Shown piece after piece: positions 7,852 to 14,522 of a stretch of 64,000 nucleotides of DNA; position 1 is the stretch's first letter; each line of letters begins with the position of its first letter. The DNA is from Nitrospira moscoviensis. Its GTDB lineage: Bacteria; Nitrospirota; Nitrospiria; Nitrospirales; Nitrospiraceae. Location of the stretch: NCBI RefSeq assembly GCF_001273775.1, contig NZ_CP011801.1, forward strand, positions 1,776,001 through 1,840,000. The letters are read 5' to 3'. A model generated the notes under the pieces. The model worked only from the letters and a program-made list of their open reading frames with translations. It was not told where the DNA came from and did not search any database. The translations under genes were made by a program, and so were the position numbers.

Positions 7852-8246
7852 CGCACTCCAGCAGGTCAGACAGTGGGTTGAAAAGGCAGAACATGATCTG
7901 CGAAACGCGGAACACACCCTCACCATCCGCGACGAAGACTGCCCGTTTGACACCGTCTGTTTTCATGCTCAGCAGTGTGTCGAGAAGTATCTGAAGGGCT
8001 GGCTTGCTTCTCGGCAGCTCGATGCTCCTCGATCCCATGATCTTGTGGTTTTGCTCAATCTCGCGCTGGCCGCTGGGCCTCGGCCTCAGTCCGCACGACG
8101 TGCAACCCCTGAATCGCTACACCATCGAAGCCCGATATCCCGGGGATTGGGACCCGATTGACCGGTCTGAGGCAGAGCAGGCCGTTGCGATGGCTCGCCA
8201 GGTACGAGAGTCGGTGCGGAAATTGTTGCCGCGCGAGGTGCTTTGA
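7835..8246 (+). pseudogene. HEPN-domain protein, frameshifted
   Basis: The gene starts at the ATG at 7835, inside the end of the nucleotidyltransferase gene. The first frame gives a HEPN N-terminal half (VEKAEHDLRNAEHTL, CFHAQQCVEKYLKGWL, SHDLVVLLNLAL). After one extra C near 8078-8079 the HEPN continues in the next frame with GLGLSPHDVQPLNRY, EARYPGDWDPID and an end AVAMARQVRESVRKLLP. Removing one base would restore a protein of about 136 residues. Either the toxin half is inactivated or this is a sequencing error in a GGGCC run. Confidence 0.75.
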
Positions 8247-8328
8247 GGGGACGACGGATGGCTTCTTTGAGACAGCAGTTTTCCAAAGCTTCGAGAAAAA
8301 GAAAAAATCGGCTGGGACAGGACTTTCT

Positions 8329-8763
8329 TTAGTATCGCCCTGGGCGGAGTCCCCACATCAGGGCCTCGAAGAGCCGTTCCACGTCGTCTGCCAAGTCATC
8401 GGCGAAGGTCATAGGCGAGGGGCGGCTCCCAAGCACTTCCGCCTGCTCCGGCACCAGCGGCTCGGGCCACGAGACTCGTGAACGGGGCCGGGTGGGGACC
8501 AACGGCTCCGGTTCGACGGCCATGGCTCGACGACTCGGGCGCCGGCGATCCAACGACGCATCGTAGGCTTCCCGCCTGTCCGGGTCGGACAGCACCTCGT
8601 AGGCTTCCTGAATCGCCTCGAATCGTTCGCGGCTGGGAACGCCGGCGTGGTCGGGGTGGGTTTGCTTGGCCAGCGTGCGGTAGGCGCTCTTGATGCGCGG
8701 AAGGGTCTCCGCCCGGGGGACGCCCAGCACGGCGTAGTAGTCTTTCTCCAGCGGCTCATGCAT
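8329..8763 (-). CDS. J-domain protein (DnaJ-like co-chaperone)
   Basis: 144 residues. The N-terminal J domain spans about residues 6-70: DYYAVLGVPR, the helix IKSAYRTLAKQTHPDH with the HPD tripeptide that stimulates Hsp70 ATPase, then FEAIQEAYEVLSDPDRREAYD. It lacks the G/F region, zinc fingers and substrate-binding domain of true DnaJ; the second half is a short unknown extension ending in LADDVERLFEALMWGLRPG. The start at 8763 places the J domain directly at the N-terminus; an upstream in-frame ATG at 8799 would add 12 residues. It probably recruits DnaK to a specific client. Confidence 0.85.
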   Translation of the reverse strand: MHEPLEKDYYAVLGVPRAETLPRIKSAYRTLAKQTHPDHAGVPSRERFEAIQEAYEVLSDPDRREAYDASLDRRRPSRRAMAVEPEPLVPTRPRSRVSWPEPLVPEQAEVLGSRPSPMTFADDLADDVERLFEALMWGLRPGRY

Positions 8764-8856
8764 ACCTAAAATCCTAGAACCGAGCGTGTCTGAAATCAAG
8801 CCGCGTCCGTTCTCCTCCTAGTGGCTTTCTGGGCGTTCATGTACAATGGCGTCACG

Positions 8857-9036
8857 ATGAATGAGCTATCCCGATCCGATCCTCCATCCCGCCGGCCCAG
8901 CAAGCTGGGCGAGCGACTGACACAGCAGAAGCTCGATGGGGCTCGGCGGCTCACTCCTGAACAACGCCTGCGGCTGGCGCTGGATCTCTCCGACGCCGCT
9001 GTTGCGTTGCGCCACGCGTGTTCCAAGAAGCGTTAA
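8857..9036 (+). CDS. Small protein, first gene of a decayed nucleotidyltransferase module
   Basis: A 59-residue basic protein, MNELSRSDPPSRRPSKLG followed by a helix LTPEQRLRLALDLSDAAVAL and an end RHACSKKR. Small helical proteins of this kind occur directly before AbiEii-like nucleotidyltransferase genes, with the same short overlap seen here with the next frame. The start at 8857 is chosen because the family-like part begins there; an in-frame start at 8821 would add 12 residues. Its last codons lie in a 46-base segment repeated at 10570-10616. Confidence 0.5.
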   Translation: MNELSRSDPPSRRPSKLGERLTQQKLDGARRLTPEQRLRLALDLSDAAVALRHACSKKR

Positions 9037-9055
9037 TCGAGAGCGTCACCAGGCT
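9009..9055. repeat. 46-base direct repeat, copy 1 (junction of a two-gene module)
   Basis: 26 identical bases (9009-9034, beginning GCGCCACGCGTGTTCC) are followed by about 20 bases with six mismatches to 10570-10616. In this copy the segment codes for the last residues RHACSKKR of the small protein and, in the overlapping frame, the first residues FQEAL of the nucleotidyltransferase. Confidence 0.8.
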
Positions 9056-9380
9056 GGAAGCGCGGCGTGATCCATCTCACGATCGGACCGTCGCCCGAGG
9101 TGGTGCCTCTTCAATTGGTCCTCTTTCCCCCGCGCTGACCGAGCTCATTTTTCATGACGTCGAGCAACTCTCCATCATGGGCCACATGGTGCCGACCGTT
9201 TCTTGGCAGGCGCTCGTCGTGCTGAAGCTCTATGCCGGCGGGCCACAAGATCGTCTCGATGCCGAACAGATTCTTCGGACGAAACAGCCTAGCGAGCGTG
9301 AGAGAGAGCACTTGAGAGGCATGGCGGATTCTGTCGGCCTTTCCAAAGAATGGCAAGCGTTGGCCGATGTCTTGCGCTGA
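9018..9380 (+). pseudogene. AbiEii-like nucleotidyltransferase with internal deletion
   Basis: The start MFQEALIESVTRLEAR and the end (PTVSWQALVVLKLYAGGPQD, then RLDAEQIL and GLSKEWQALADVL) match nucleotidyltransferases of the AbiEii/DUF6036 kind. The expected central part with the GGxA and D.D catalytic motifs is absent. Around 9070-9120 the better-matching peptide lies in another frame (VIHLTIGPSPEVVPLQ), which suggests a deletion plus a frameshift. An enzymatic function is unlikely. Confidence 0.55.
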
Positions 9381-9501
9381 CAGAGTACTTTTCATGGAGC
9401 ACCGGATGTGCGGCGTGACTGCGGAAGCCGGAGTCCCCGTCAAAGTCCCCGGCTTACCTTTCCCCGTCGCCCATCGCGGTGAATCGAAGCAGTTCTTGTC
9501 G

Positions 9502-9726
9502 TCAAGCCGCGTCGCGCACGGCCTCGAAATCCTCGTCCGAGGGAATAATCTGGCCGGCGGGCGTTCGGTCGAGTCGTGACAGAATCTCTTCCTCACTGGC
9601 GTTCGGCCCGGCCGCGATGCGGGCACGCGCGAGCGCGCGCGCCTGGGCCAGCCGGTACACACGCGCCTGCCGGGTCGTCTTCCGGTCCACGGTTTCCTCT
9701 CGTGCCTCTGGTTGTTGCCGTGTCAT
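9502..9726 (-). CDS. Small arginine-rich protein, possible antitoxin
   Basis: 74 residues, starting MTRQQPEAREETVDRKTTR, with a central helix YRLAQARALARARIAAGP, then ASEEEILSRLDRTP and an acidic end SDEDFEAVRDAA. The start is fixed by a clear AAGGAG box six bases before the ATG. No family was recognised. Size, charge layout and surroundings resemble an orphan antitoxin, but no toxin gene is adjacent. Confidence 0.5.
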   Translation of the reverse strand: MTRQQPEAREETVDRKTTRQARVYRLAQARALARARIAAGPNASEEEILSRLDRTPAGQIIPSDEDFEAVRDAA

Positions 9727-9844
9727 GGTCGTGCTCCTTTCGTGAGACTCGCCACATGAGTACCCATAACAATCCGATCCACTCTTTGTGTAGCTCGGCC
9801 AACCCCTGGGTGCCTTCAACGAATTGAGGAGAAGAAAAGGGCAG

Positions 9845-10036
9845 CTATTCGAAAGGTCTTCGGTAGCTGCGAGGCCAAATAGATTCAGCTTTGCGGTAGG
9901 GCAGGCGCGGCGGCTTTCGTACGATCGAGCGTCTGAACAATACCGCCAAGGCCGTGACTGAGAACGCTATTAGAAGCGGAAACCATGAACGGGTCACCTC
10001 GGAGGACGGCCCGGCTCCAGTCGCATGATACTCCAT
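9845..10036 (-). CDS. Possible small membrane protein
   Basis: A 63-residue frame with one plausible membrane segment (WFPLLIAFSVTALAVLF) and a basic tail (RRSIVRKPPRLPYRK). The ribosome-binding site is weak and no family is recognised, so it may not be translated. It is the only candidate I see in the roughly 470-base stretch 9727-10195; the rest of that stretch shows no coding signal. Confidence 0.25.
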   Translation of the reverse strand: MEYHATGAGPSSEVTRSWFPLLIAFSVTALAVLFRRSIVRKPPRLPYRKAESIWPRSYRRPFE

Positions 10037-10195
10037 TGCCTGCCGGCTTGAGTGCGGCGCTCTCTTACGAAGGAGCGCGAGCTGTGCCCGCCTGCATACC
10101 TTGCGATTCGGCGCGGAGTTCGTCTACCGTATCGGCGGTGTCCTGCTGTCTACGTGATCCTGTCGCTGCGTCCCCGATCGTTAGGAGGTTGAGCG

Positions 10196-10555
10196 ATGCT
10201 CGGGCAGATATGGGTGGAAGTGGTGGGGGATCTCATCATTGCGCGTGTGCGGGGTGAGCCCACCGAGTCACTTCTCAAAGAGTGCCAGGAGAAAGTCCTG
10301 TTTCTCGTCAAGGATGCGCGACGGGGGAAGGTGCTGTACGACACACTGGAAATGGAAGCGCCTCCGGTGGACGTGCCGCTCGCGCAACGGCAACTGGACG
10401 CCCAGCTCGGCCCGGTCACACTGCGCCGGGCGGTCGTCGTGCCGAACAGCAAGTTGGCGTACCTGGCCCGCTTGGCCTTCGGCGAAGGCGATTACCGTGT
10501 CTTCTATAATGACTTGTCATCCGCCATCAAATGGCTGAGTGAATCGACATTATGA
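10196..10555 (+). CDS. STAS/SpoIIAA-like small protein
   Basis: 119 residues, with beta strand WVEVVGDLIIARVRGEP, then helix KECQEKVLFLVKDA, strand KVLYDTLEME and later RRAVVVPNSKLAYLARLAFG, YRVFYNDLSSAIKWL. The alternating strand/helix order and the C-terminal AIKWL are typical of SpoIIAA/STAS-like proteins. No phosphorylatable serine can be assigned with certainty. A ribosome-binding site AGGAGG precedes the ATG. A copy of the 46-base repeat follows directly downstream. Confidence 0.6.
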   Translation: MLGQIWVEVVGDLIIARVRGEPTESLLKECQEKVLFLVKDARRGKVLYDTLEMEAPPVDVPLAQRQLDAQLGPVTLRRAVVVPNSKLAYLARLAFGEGDYRVFYNDLSSAIKWLSESTL

Positions 10556-10569
10556 GTGAGAAAAAGGTG

Positions 10570-10616
10570 GCGCCACGCGTGTTCCAAGAAGCGTTGATTT
10601 GAAGCATCACCAGGCG
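10570..10616. repeat. 46-base direct repeat, copy 2 (orphan module junction)
   Basis: Same sequence as 9009-9055. Here it encodes only a truncated RHACSKKR end and, in the overlapping frame, FQEALI followed by a stop. It is therefore a remnant of a second copy of the same two-gene module. Confidence 0.75.
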
Positions 10617-10620
10617 TCGT

Positions 10621-11187
10621 CTAGTTCTCGGCGACGATGTCCCGGCCCGTGCGGGCCCGCTGCGCTTTGATCGACTCCATGGCCTGGAAGAGTCGTTGCG
10701 CCGATTGCCGCCCGATCTCCTGCATGAGTCGGTAGGAGGCGGCGAGGGGTTCGGGCTCCAGCATGTCGGCCGGGCCGGTTCTCTGGTGAGCGGTGCAGGC
10801 CTTCATGTCCGCCGGCTCCACGCGCGACGACGGCGGCCGCTGGCCGGCGCGGGTCTGCCAGGCCAGGCCCAGCTTTTCCTCCAGAAAGTCCGTGAGCCAG
10901 GCCTGATCCGCCGGGGCCATTTCCTCCACTTCGATCGCAAACTCAAACTGCCGGACCCAGAGGACGGCGGCCCGCTCCACTCGGACCGGGTCTGTTTTGC
11001 CCGGGATCTGCAGTTGCAGCGTCAGCCGCATGCCCGGCGAGACGAGCATGGACCCCGCGATGCGCCAGCCGATGTGAGTGACGTCCAGGACGGTTCCTTC
11101 GGAAACGAATTCATCGTCGCCGTACACGACGGGCCAGCGGACCGGAAAGCGGCTGTGGCGGCGCATGGGATGGATCCGATTCGTCAT
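10621..11187 (-). CDS. PilZ-domain protein
   Basis: 188 residues. Residues about 8-100 form a PilZ domain: RRHSRFPVRWPVVY carries the arginine-rich c-di-GMP-binding start, followed by SEGTVLDVTHIGWRI, which replaces the usual D.S..G motif with D.T..G. The C-terminal 90 residues are a helical extension (LMQEIGRQSAQRLFQAMESI). The start at 11187 is preferred because GGAGG lies at the right distance; a start at 11202 would overlap that box. It may sense c-di-GMP in control of motility or surface behaviour, but it has no operon partner here. Confidence 0.75.
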   Translation of the reverse strand: MTNRIHPMRRHSRFPVRWPVVYGDDEFVSEGTVLDVTHIGWRIAGSMLVSPGMRLTLQLQIPGKTDPVRVERAAVLWVRQFEFAIEVEEMAPADQAWLTDFLEEKLGLAWQTRAGQRPPSSRVEPADMKACTAHQRTGPADMLEPEPLAASYRLMQEIGRQSAQRLFQAMESIKAQRARTGRDIVAEN

Positions 11188-11350
11188 GAGAGCTTCCTCC
11201 ATTTCAACCGTGTGGAAGAAGCCTATCCGGATCGGCGAAATCGGACATTACCCGAAGAGCGTACCCCGAAAGGGGGGAGAGAGGAGGCTGGATTTCACTG
11301 TTCCTCCGCGCTAGCCTAGAGCATCCATACCGACAAGCGCTGGAGGTGTT

Positions 11351-11950
11351 ATGACAAACCGAACGCTATTCCTCATCATGGTCGTCACCGCATGCTTCGT
11401 TCCCGCTCTCGCGGATGCCGGACGGCAAGCCGGCAAGAAAGGGGCGGTGAAGGAAGTGAAAAGTCTGTCCGAGGCGGAACAGACCAAGCTGGCCTTGAGC
11501 GCCGCGCCTTCGCATATCGCCAAGGACGCCGGCGTCATGATCTATGGGCCGGACGGGAAGCTCACGGAAACGAGGAAGAGCCAGAACGGCTTTACTTGTA
11601 TCCCGACCGTCATGAACCTGCCCGAACCAGATCCCATGTGCATGGATGCGGCCGTCCAGCAATGGATGAGCGATCTCATGAACAACGCCCCGAAGCCCAC
11701 CAACACGGTGCCCGGTATCGCTTACATGGCGCGCGGGGGCTCGCACTACGAAAAAGACGGTCAGGTCGTCATGTCGAGTGAAGGGGCGAAGGTGGTGTCC
11801 GAACCGCCGCACTGGATGGTGATGTGGCCGTTCGAAGCGGCGGCGACCAAGCTGCCGACCAAGCCCAATCCGTCCGGCGTGTACATCATGTTCGAGGGGA
11901 CGCCATACGCGCACCTAATGGTGTATCAGGACCCCGGCAAGATGAAGTAG
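11351..11950 (+). CDS. Secreted protein of unknown function
   Basis: 199 residues with a Sec signal peptide (TLFLIMVVTACFVPALADAG, cleavage probably near residue 22). The mature part is methionine-rich: SAAPSHIAKDAGVMIYGPDG, then NGFTCIPTVMNLPEPDPMC, WMSDLMNN and HWMVMWPFEAA. Two cysteines, about residues 83 and 97, could form a disulphide. No family with known function was recognised. It has its own ribosome-binding site (GGAGGTGTT) and stands alone between oppositely directed or distant genes. Confidence 0.65.
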   Translation: MTNRTLFLIMVVTACFVPALADAGRQAGKKGAVKEVKSLSEAEQTKLALSAAPSHIAKDAGVMIYGPDGKLTETRKSQNGFTCIPTVMNLPEPDPMCMDAAVQQWMSDLMNNAPKPTNTVPGIAYMARGGSHYEKDGQVVMSSEGAKVVSEPPHWMVMWPFEAAATKLPTKPNPSGVYIMFEGTPYAHLMVYQDPGKMK

Positions 11951-12455
11951 CGGTCCGCGATAAGCGGGCGGAGCCGATGGAACGGTTGTTCGCAGAGATG
12001 ATCCTGCAGAGCGGCGGGCCTTCTTAGGCGCCGGCGTTTTCCGGATGTCGGCCCTCATGGACTTTCCCTCCCGCTTCCCTTCGCGTACGCTGTCGGTATG
12101 GCTGTCCAGGACGAGTCTCTCATCCCAACAGTGCCATGAGCCACAACCGTCGTGCTCATGTATCGCTTTAAGTCTATGCAGTAACTAAGAGACGTTCGTT
12201 GAAGCGATCCCCGCTCTTTCTCTTCGCCGGCGTACTCCGCCACCGGCGGCGTCTCATCTGAGTGATTCCCGCCACACAGGGGACTTTTTCGTTCGTTCCC
12301 GATGCTTCCAGTAGCGAGCGCCGTTCCGGGCGAGCCGCTACCCCGGCGAGTTCATGGCGGTTTTGTCGGATGCCCACAATCGGCCGCGCCCTTCCGTGGG
12401 GCATTGATCTTGCGCCTCCTGCCGGCAGCACGATCACCTCTTAATCGGAGGGACT
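11951..12455. other. Intergenic stretch, no gene recognised
   Basis: About 500 bases between the secreted protein and the MlaC-like gene. No frame here shows a convincing start, ribosome-binding site or family-like peptide. Base composition is somewhat lower in GC around 12100-12300. The ribosome-binding site of the next gene (GGAGGG) lies at its right end. Confidence 0.5.
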
Positions 12456-13109
12456 ATGAACCCGATGGCAAGCACCCGTCGCCTCTTCGCCTGGAGCATC
12501 ATCATCGGGATGGCGGCGTGGCTCGCCGCCGCGGGGACGGCCGGGGCCGCCGCCCTGCAATCGCCGATGGAGTCGGTGCGCAGCACCATCGCGCAGGTGA
12601 TCGGCATTCTCACGAACGAGACGTTGAAACAGCCGGAGCGGATGGCCGAGCGGCGGCGGCGGATCGAGCAGGTGGTCCGCGAACGGGTAAGTTACGAAGA
12701 GATGGCGAAACAGGCCTTGGGCGGGCACTGGCTGAATCTGACGCGGCCTGAGCGGCAGGAGTTCGTGGATCTGTTCGTCCAGTTGCTCCGTGACTCGTTC
12801 GCCGGCAAGATCGACGCCTATACCGACGAGCAGGTGTTGTACCTCGCCGAGCTGCGGGACGACCGTGTCGCCGAAGTGCGGACGAAGCTCGCCGGACGCA
12901 AGATCGACACGCTGGTGGATTTTCGTCTGGCCGACCGCTCGGGCACGTGGCTCGTGTACGACGTCGTCATCGACGGCGCCAGCGTCGTCCGCAACTACCG
13001 GGCGCAGTTCGCCGCCATCATCCGGGATGTTTCGTATCCGGGGTTGGTCAAGCGAATGCGAGAAAAAGCCCTCCTTGTAAAAACCTTCGAAACGCCCGTG
13101 GCGCCGTAA
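12456..13109 (+). CDS. mlaC: MlaC/Ttg2D-family phospholipid-binding protein
   Basis: 217 residues. A signal peptide (about 1-32, ending GTAGAAA) precedes a MlaC domain: RSTIAQVIGILTNET, then RRRRIEQVVRERVSYEEMAKQ, ALGGHWLNLTRPERQEF, FVQLLRDSF and a C-terminal strand region DVVIDGASVVRNYRAQF. Proteins of this family carry phospholipids between the outer-membrane MlaA and inner-membrane MlaFEDB complexes. No other mla genes are next to it, so its partners must be elsewhere. The first ATG is chosen because of the GGAGGG box upstream. Confidence 0.85.
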   Translation: MNPMASTRRLFAWSIIIGMAAWLAAAGTAGAAALQSPMESVRSTIAQVIGILTNETLKQPERMAERRRRIEQVVRERVSYEEMAKQALGGHWLNLTRPERQEFVDLFVQLLRDSFAGKIDAYTDEQVLYLAELRDDRVAEVRTKLAGRKIDTLVDFRLADRSGTWLVYDVVIDGASVVRNYRAQFAAIIRDVSYPGLVKRMREKALLVKTFETPVAP

Positions 13110-13311
13110 CAGTGGACATTCTCCCCGCAGTTTGATTTCCATCCCCGCGACTCCGGCCGCAGCATCGGCATGCATTCCAAGGTCCGCGTGGGCTTTCTCC
13201 AGCGGCCGGGATGCAGGAGAGCCGGTATGCTCAACCAGGGTTCTTCCCAGGCCTGCGCCACGGTCAGGGGGAGCGATAGTAGGGGGCATCACGAAACGGG
13301 AGGGTCGTCCG

Positions 13312-13560
13312 ATGAGCATTCAACGAGCCGTGAAGGATTTCATCGCCGGGAGCCGGAGCCTGTATCGGCAGTTGCGCGAAGACGGGGAGGGACTCTCCGA
13401 CGTCGATCTGGTCGCGTTGCGCGAGCAATTGCACCTGCTCGATGCGGAGGCCGGCGACTTGCAGGACCGCAAGGAGTTCGGTTCCGCCGACGCCCTCTTT
13501 CTCTTCGACGGCCGGCGGCCGTCGGCGGCCAAACCCGTGGGCCGCCGGCACCACGGCTGA
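13312..13560 (+). CDS. Small hypothetical protein
   Basis: 82 residues, MSIQRAVKDFIAGSRSLYRQ, then LSDVDLVALREQLHLLDAEA and a basic end. No family known to me. It is soluble and helical. The box GGGAGGG lies just before the ATG. It is followed after 21 bases by the outer-membrane barrel gene and may share its transcript. Confidence 0.5.
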   Translation: MSIQRAVKDFIAGSRSLYRQLREDGEGLSDVDLVALREQLHLLDAEAGDLQDRKEFGSADALFLFDGRRPSAAKPVGRRHHG

Positions 13561-13581
13561 CGCTTGGGAGAGAGCGTCAGC

Positions 13582-14166
13582 ATGGGCCGCGAAAAAATTC
13601 TCTCGCCTGCGCGGCGTCTGCTCGTTCTCTGCTGGCTCGCCGGCGTTGCTCTGGCGGGCTCCGCTCCGGCCGGCGCCGGCGAGCCCGGGCCGGGACAATG
13701 GTCCGCCGGAGCGGGGCTCGGGTTTGTCGGCAATACGCCCGACGGCGCGGCGGAATTTGCCTTCAACGGCCACGCCGATTACTTTGTCGCCCCGCGGTTT
13801 TCCCTCGGTCCGTTGGCGCAGTACGCCGGCGCGGGGAACGATTTTCTGTTCGGCCTGTCGGCGCAAGCCAGGTATTGGTGGGACATCTCCGGGTTCGACC
13901 GTCCGGCGAAGCTCATCCTCCAAGGCGGCCTCGGTTTCGTCCGCGCCGGCATCAAGGATACCGACAGCGGCGTGGCGAACACGTATGGGTCGTTCTTGAT
14001 GCCGATCGGTGTCGGGATCGACTATGCCGTGACGCCCCGCTTGGCGCTCACGGCCGATTTCCTGCTCAACTTCACGTCGCTCGGCGAAACCGTCCGGATC
14101 GGAGGGCGGGAAGTCGATCTCCACACGAACGTGATGTCGGCATTCTACCTGGGCGTCCGCTTCTAA
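13582..14166 (+). CDS. Outer-membrane beta-barrel protein
   Basis: 194 residues. A signal peptide (PARRLLVLCWLAGVALAGSA) is followed by alternating amphipathic strands: GQWSAGAGLGFVGN, YFVAPRFSLGPLAQYAG, FGLSAQARYWWDIS, KLILQGGLGFVRAG, MPIGVGIDYAVTPRLALTAD, ending MSAFYLGVRF with the C-terminal aromatic residue expected for BAM-dependent insertion. The pattern fits an eight-stranded OmpW/OmpA-barrel-like protein. The start at 13582 is chosen because GGGAGAGAG lies upstream. The function is unknown. Confidence 0.7.
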   Translation: MGREKILSPARRLLVLCWLAGVALAGSAPAGAGEPGPGQWSAGAGLGFVGNTPDGAAEFAFNGHADYFVAPRFSLGPLAQYAGAGNDFLFGLSAQARYWWDISGFDRPAKLILQGGLGFVRAGIKDTDSGVANTYGSFLMPIGVGIDYAVTPRLALTADFLLNFTSLGETVRIGGREVDLHTNVMSAFYLGVRF

Positions 14167-14179
14167 TACAGGTCAGATC

Positions 14180-14198
14180 AGCCGCCCGATCAACCGAA
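14180..14198. repeat. 19-base direct repeat near tRNA-Thr, copy 1
   Basis: AGCCGCCCGATCAACCGAA, repeated with one mismatch at 14317-14335. Both copies lie between the barrel gene and the tRNA gene, in a segment without any coding signal. Confidence 0.7.
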
Positions 14199-14316
14199 CC
14201 ACTGGAGGGTTTTATCCCGTCGCCAAGAACAATTTGTAGGGGCTCCGGGTCGGGACAAGGAGATAAAGATTGCTGGAGGTGCGCATCCGGCGGCGTAATA
14301 CGATAAGCCTCAAATT

Positions 14317-14335
14317 AGCCGCCGGATCAACCGAA
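14317..14335. repeat. 19-base direct repeat near tRNA-Thr, copy 2
   Basis: AGCCGCCGGATCAACCGAA, one base different from 14180-14198. It ends 11 bases before the 3' end of the tRNA gene. Confidence 0.7.
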
Positions 14336-14346
14336 GGTTGGTATGG

Positions 14347-14419
14347 AGCTGGCGAGAGGAATCGAACCTCCAACCGGTGGTTTACAAAACCACTGCTCTG
14401 CCGATTGAGCTACGCCAGC
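14347..14419 (-). tRNA. tRNA-Thr (anticodon UGU)
   Basis: Read on the minus strand, a complete cloverleaf of 73 bases: acceptor stem GCTGGCG paired with CGCCAGC, D stem GCTC/GAGC, anticodon stem GTGGT/ACCAC enclosing the loop TTTGTAA (anticodon TGT), and T arm GGAGG-TTCGATT-CCTCT. The discriminator is T, and CCA is not encoded. Confidence 0.95.
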
Positions 14420-14522
14420 CTGCAAGAAGTTTCGCATAGTCACAGCACGCAATCAACGGATGGCACGTTAGATGCGGCTGTAGATGGCGTGCGGATTGGG
14501 AAGAGGCTGTGGAGCAAGAGAG

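Noticed and set aside
14180-14335. Direct repeats beside tRNA-Thr as island attachment sites
   Set aside because: Both copies lie on the same side of the tRNA gene, 120 bases apart, do not match the tRNA 3' end, and enclose no integrase or cargo.
14461-14476. Sigma54-like sequence TGGCACGTTAGATGCG
   Set aside because: The -24 part is perfect but the -12 part is ATGC, and it points into the 3' end of the opposite-strand DUF748 gene with no gene downstream.
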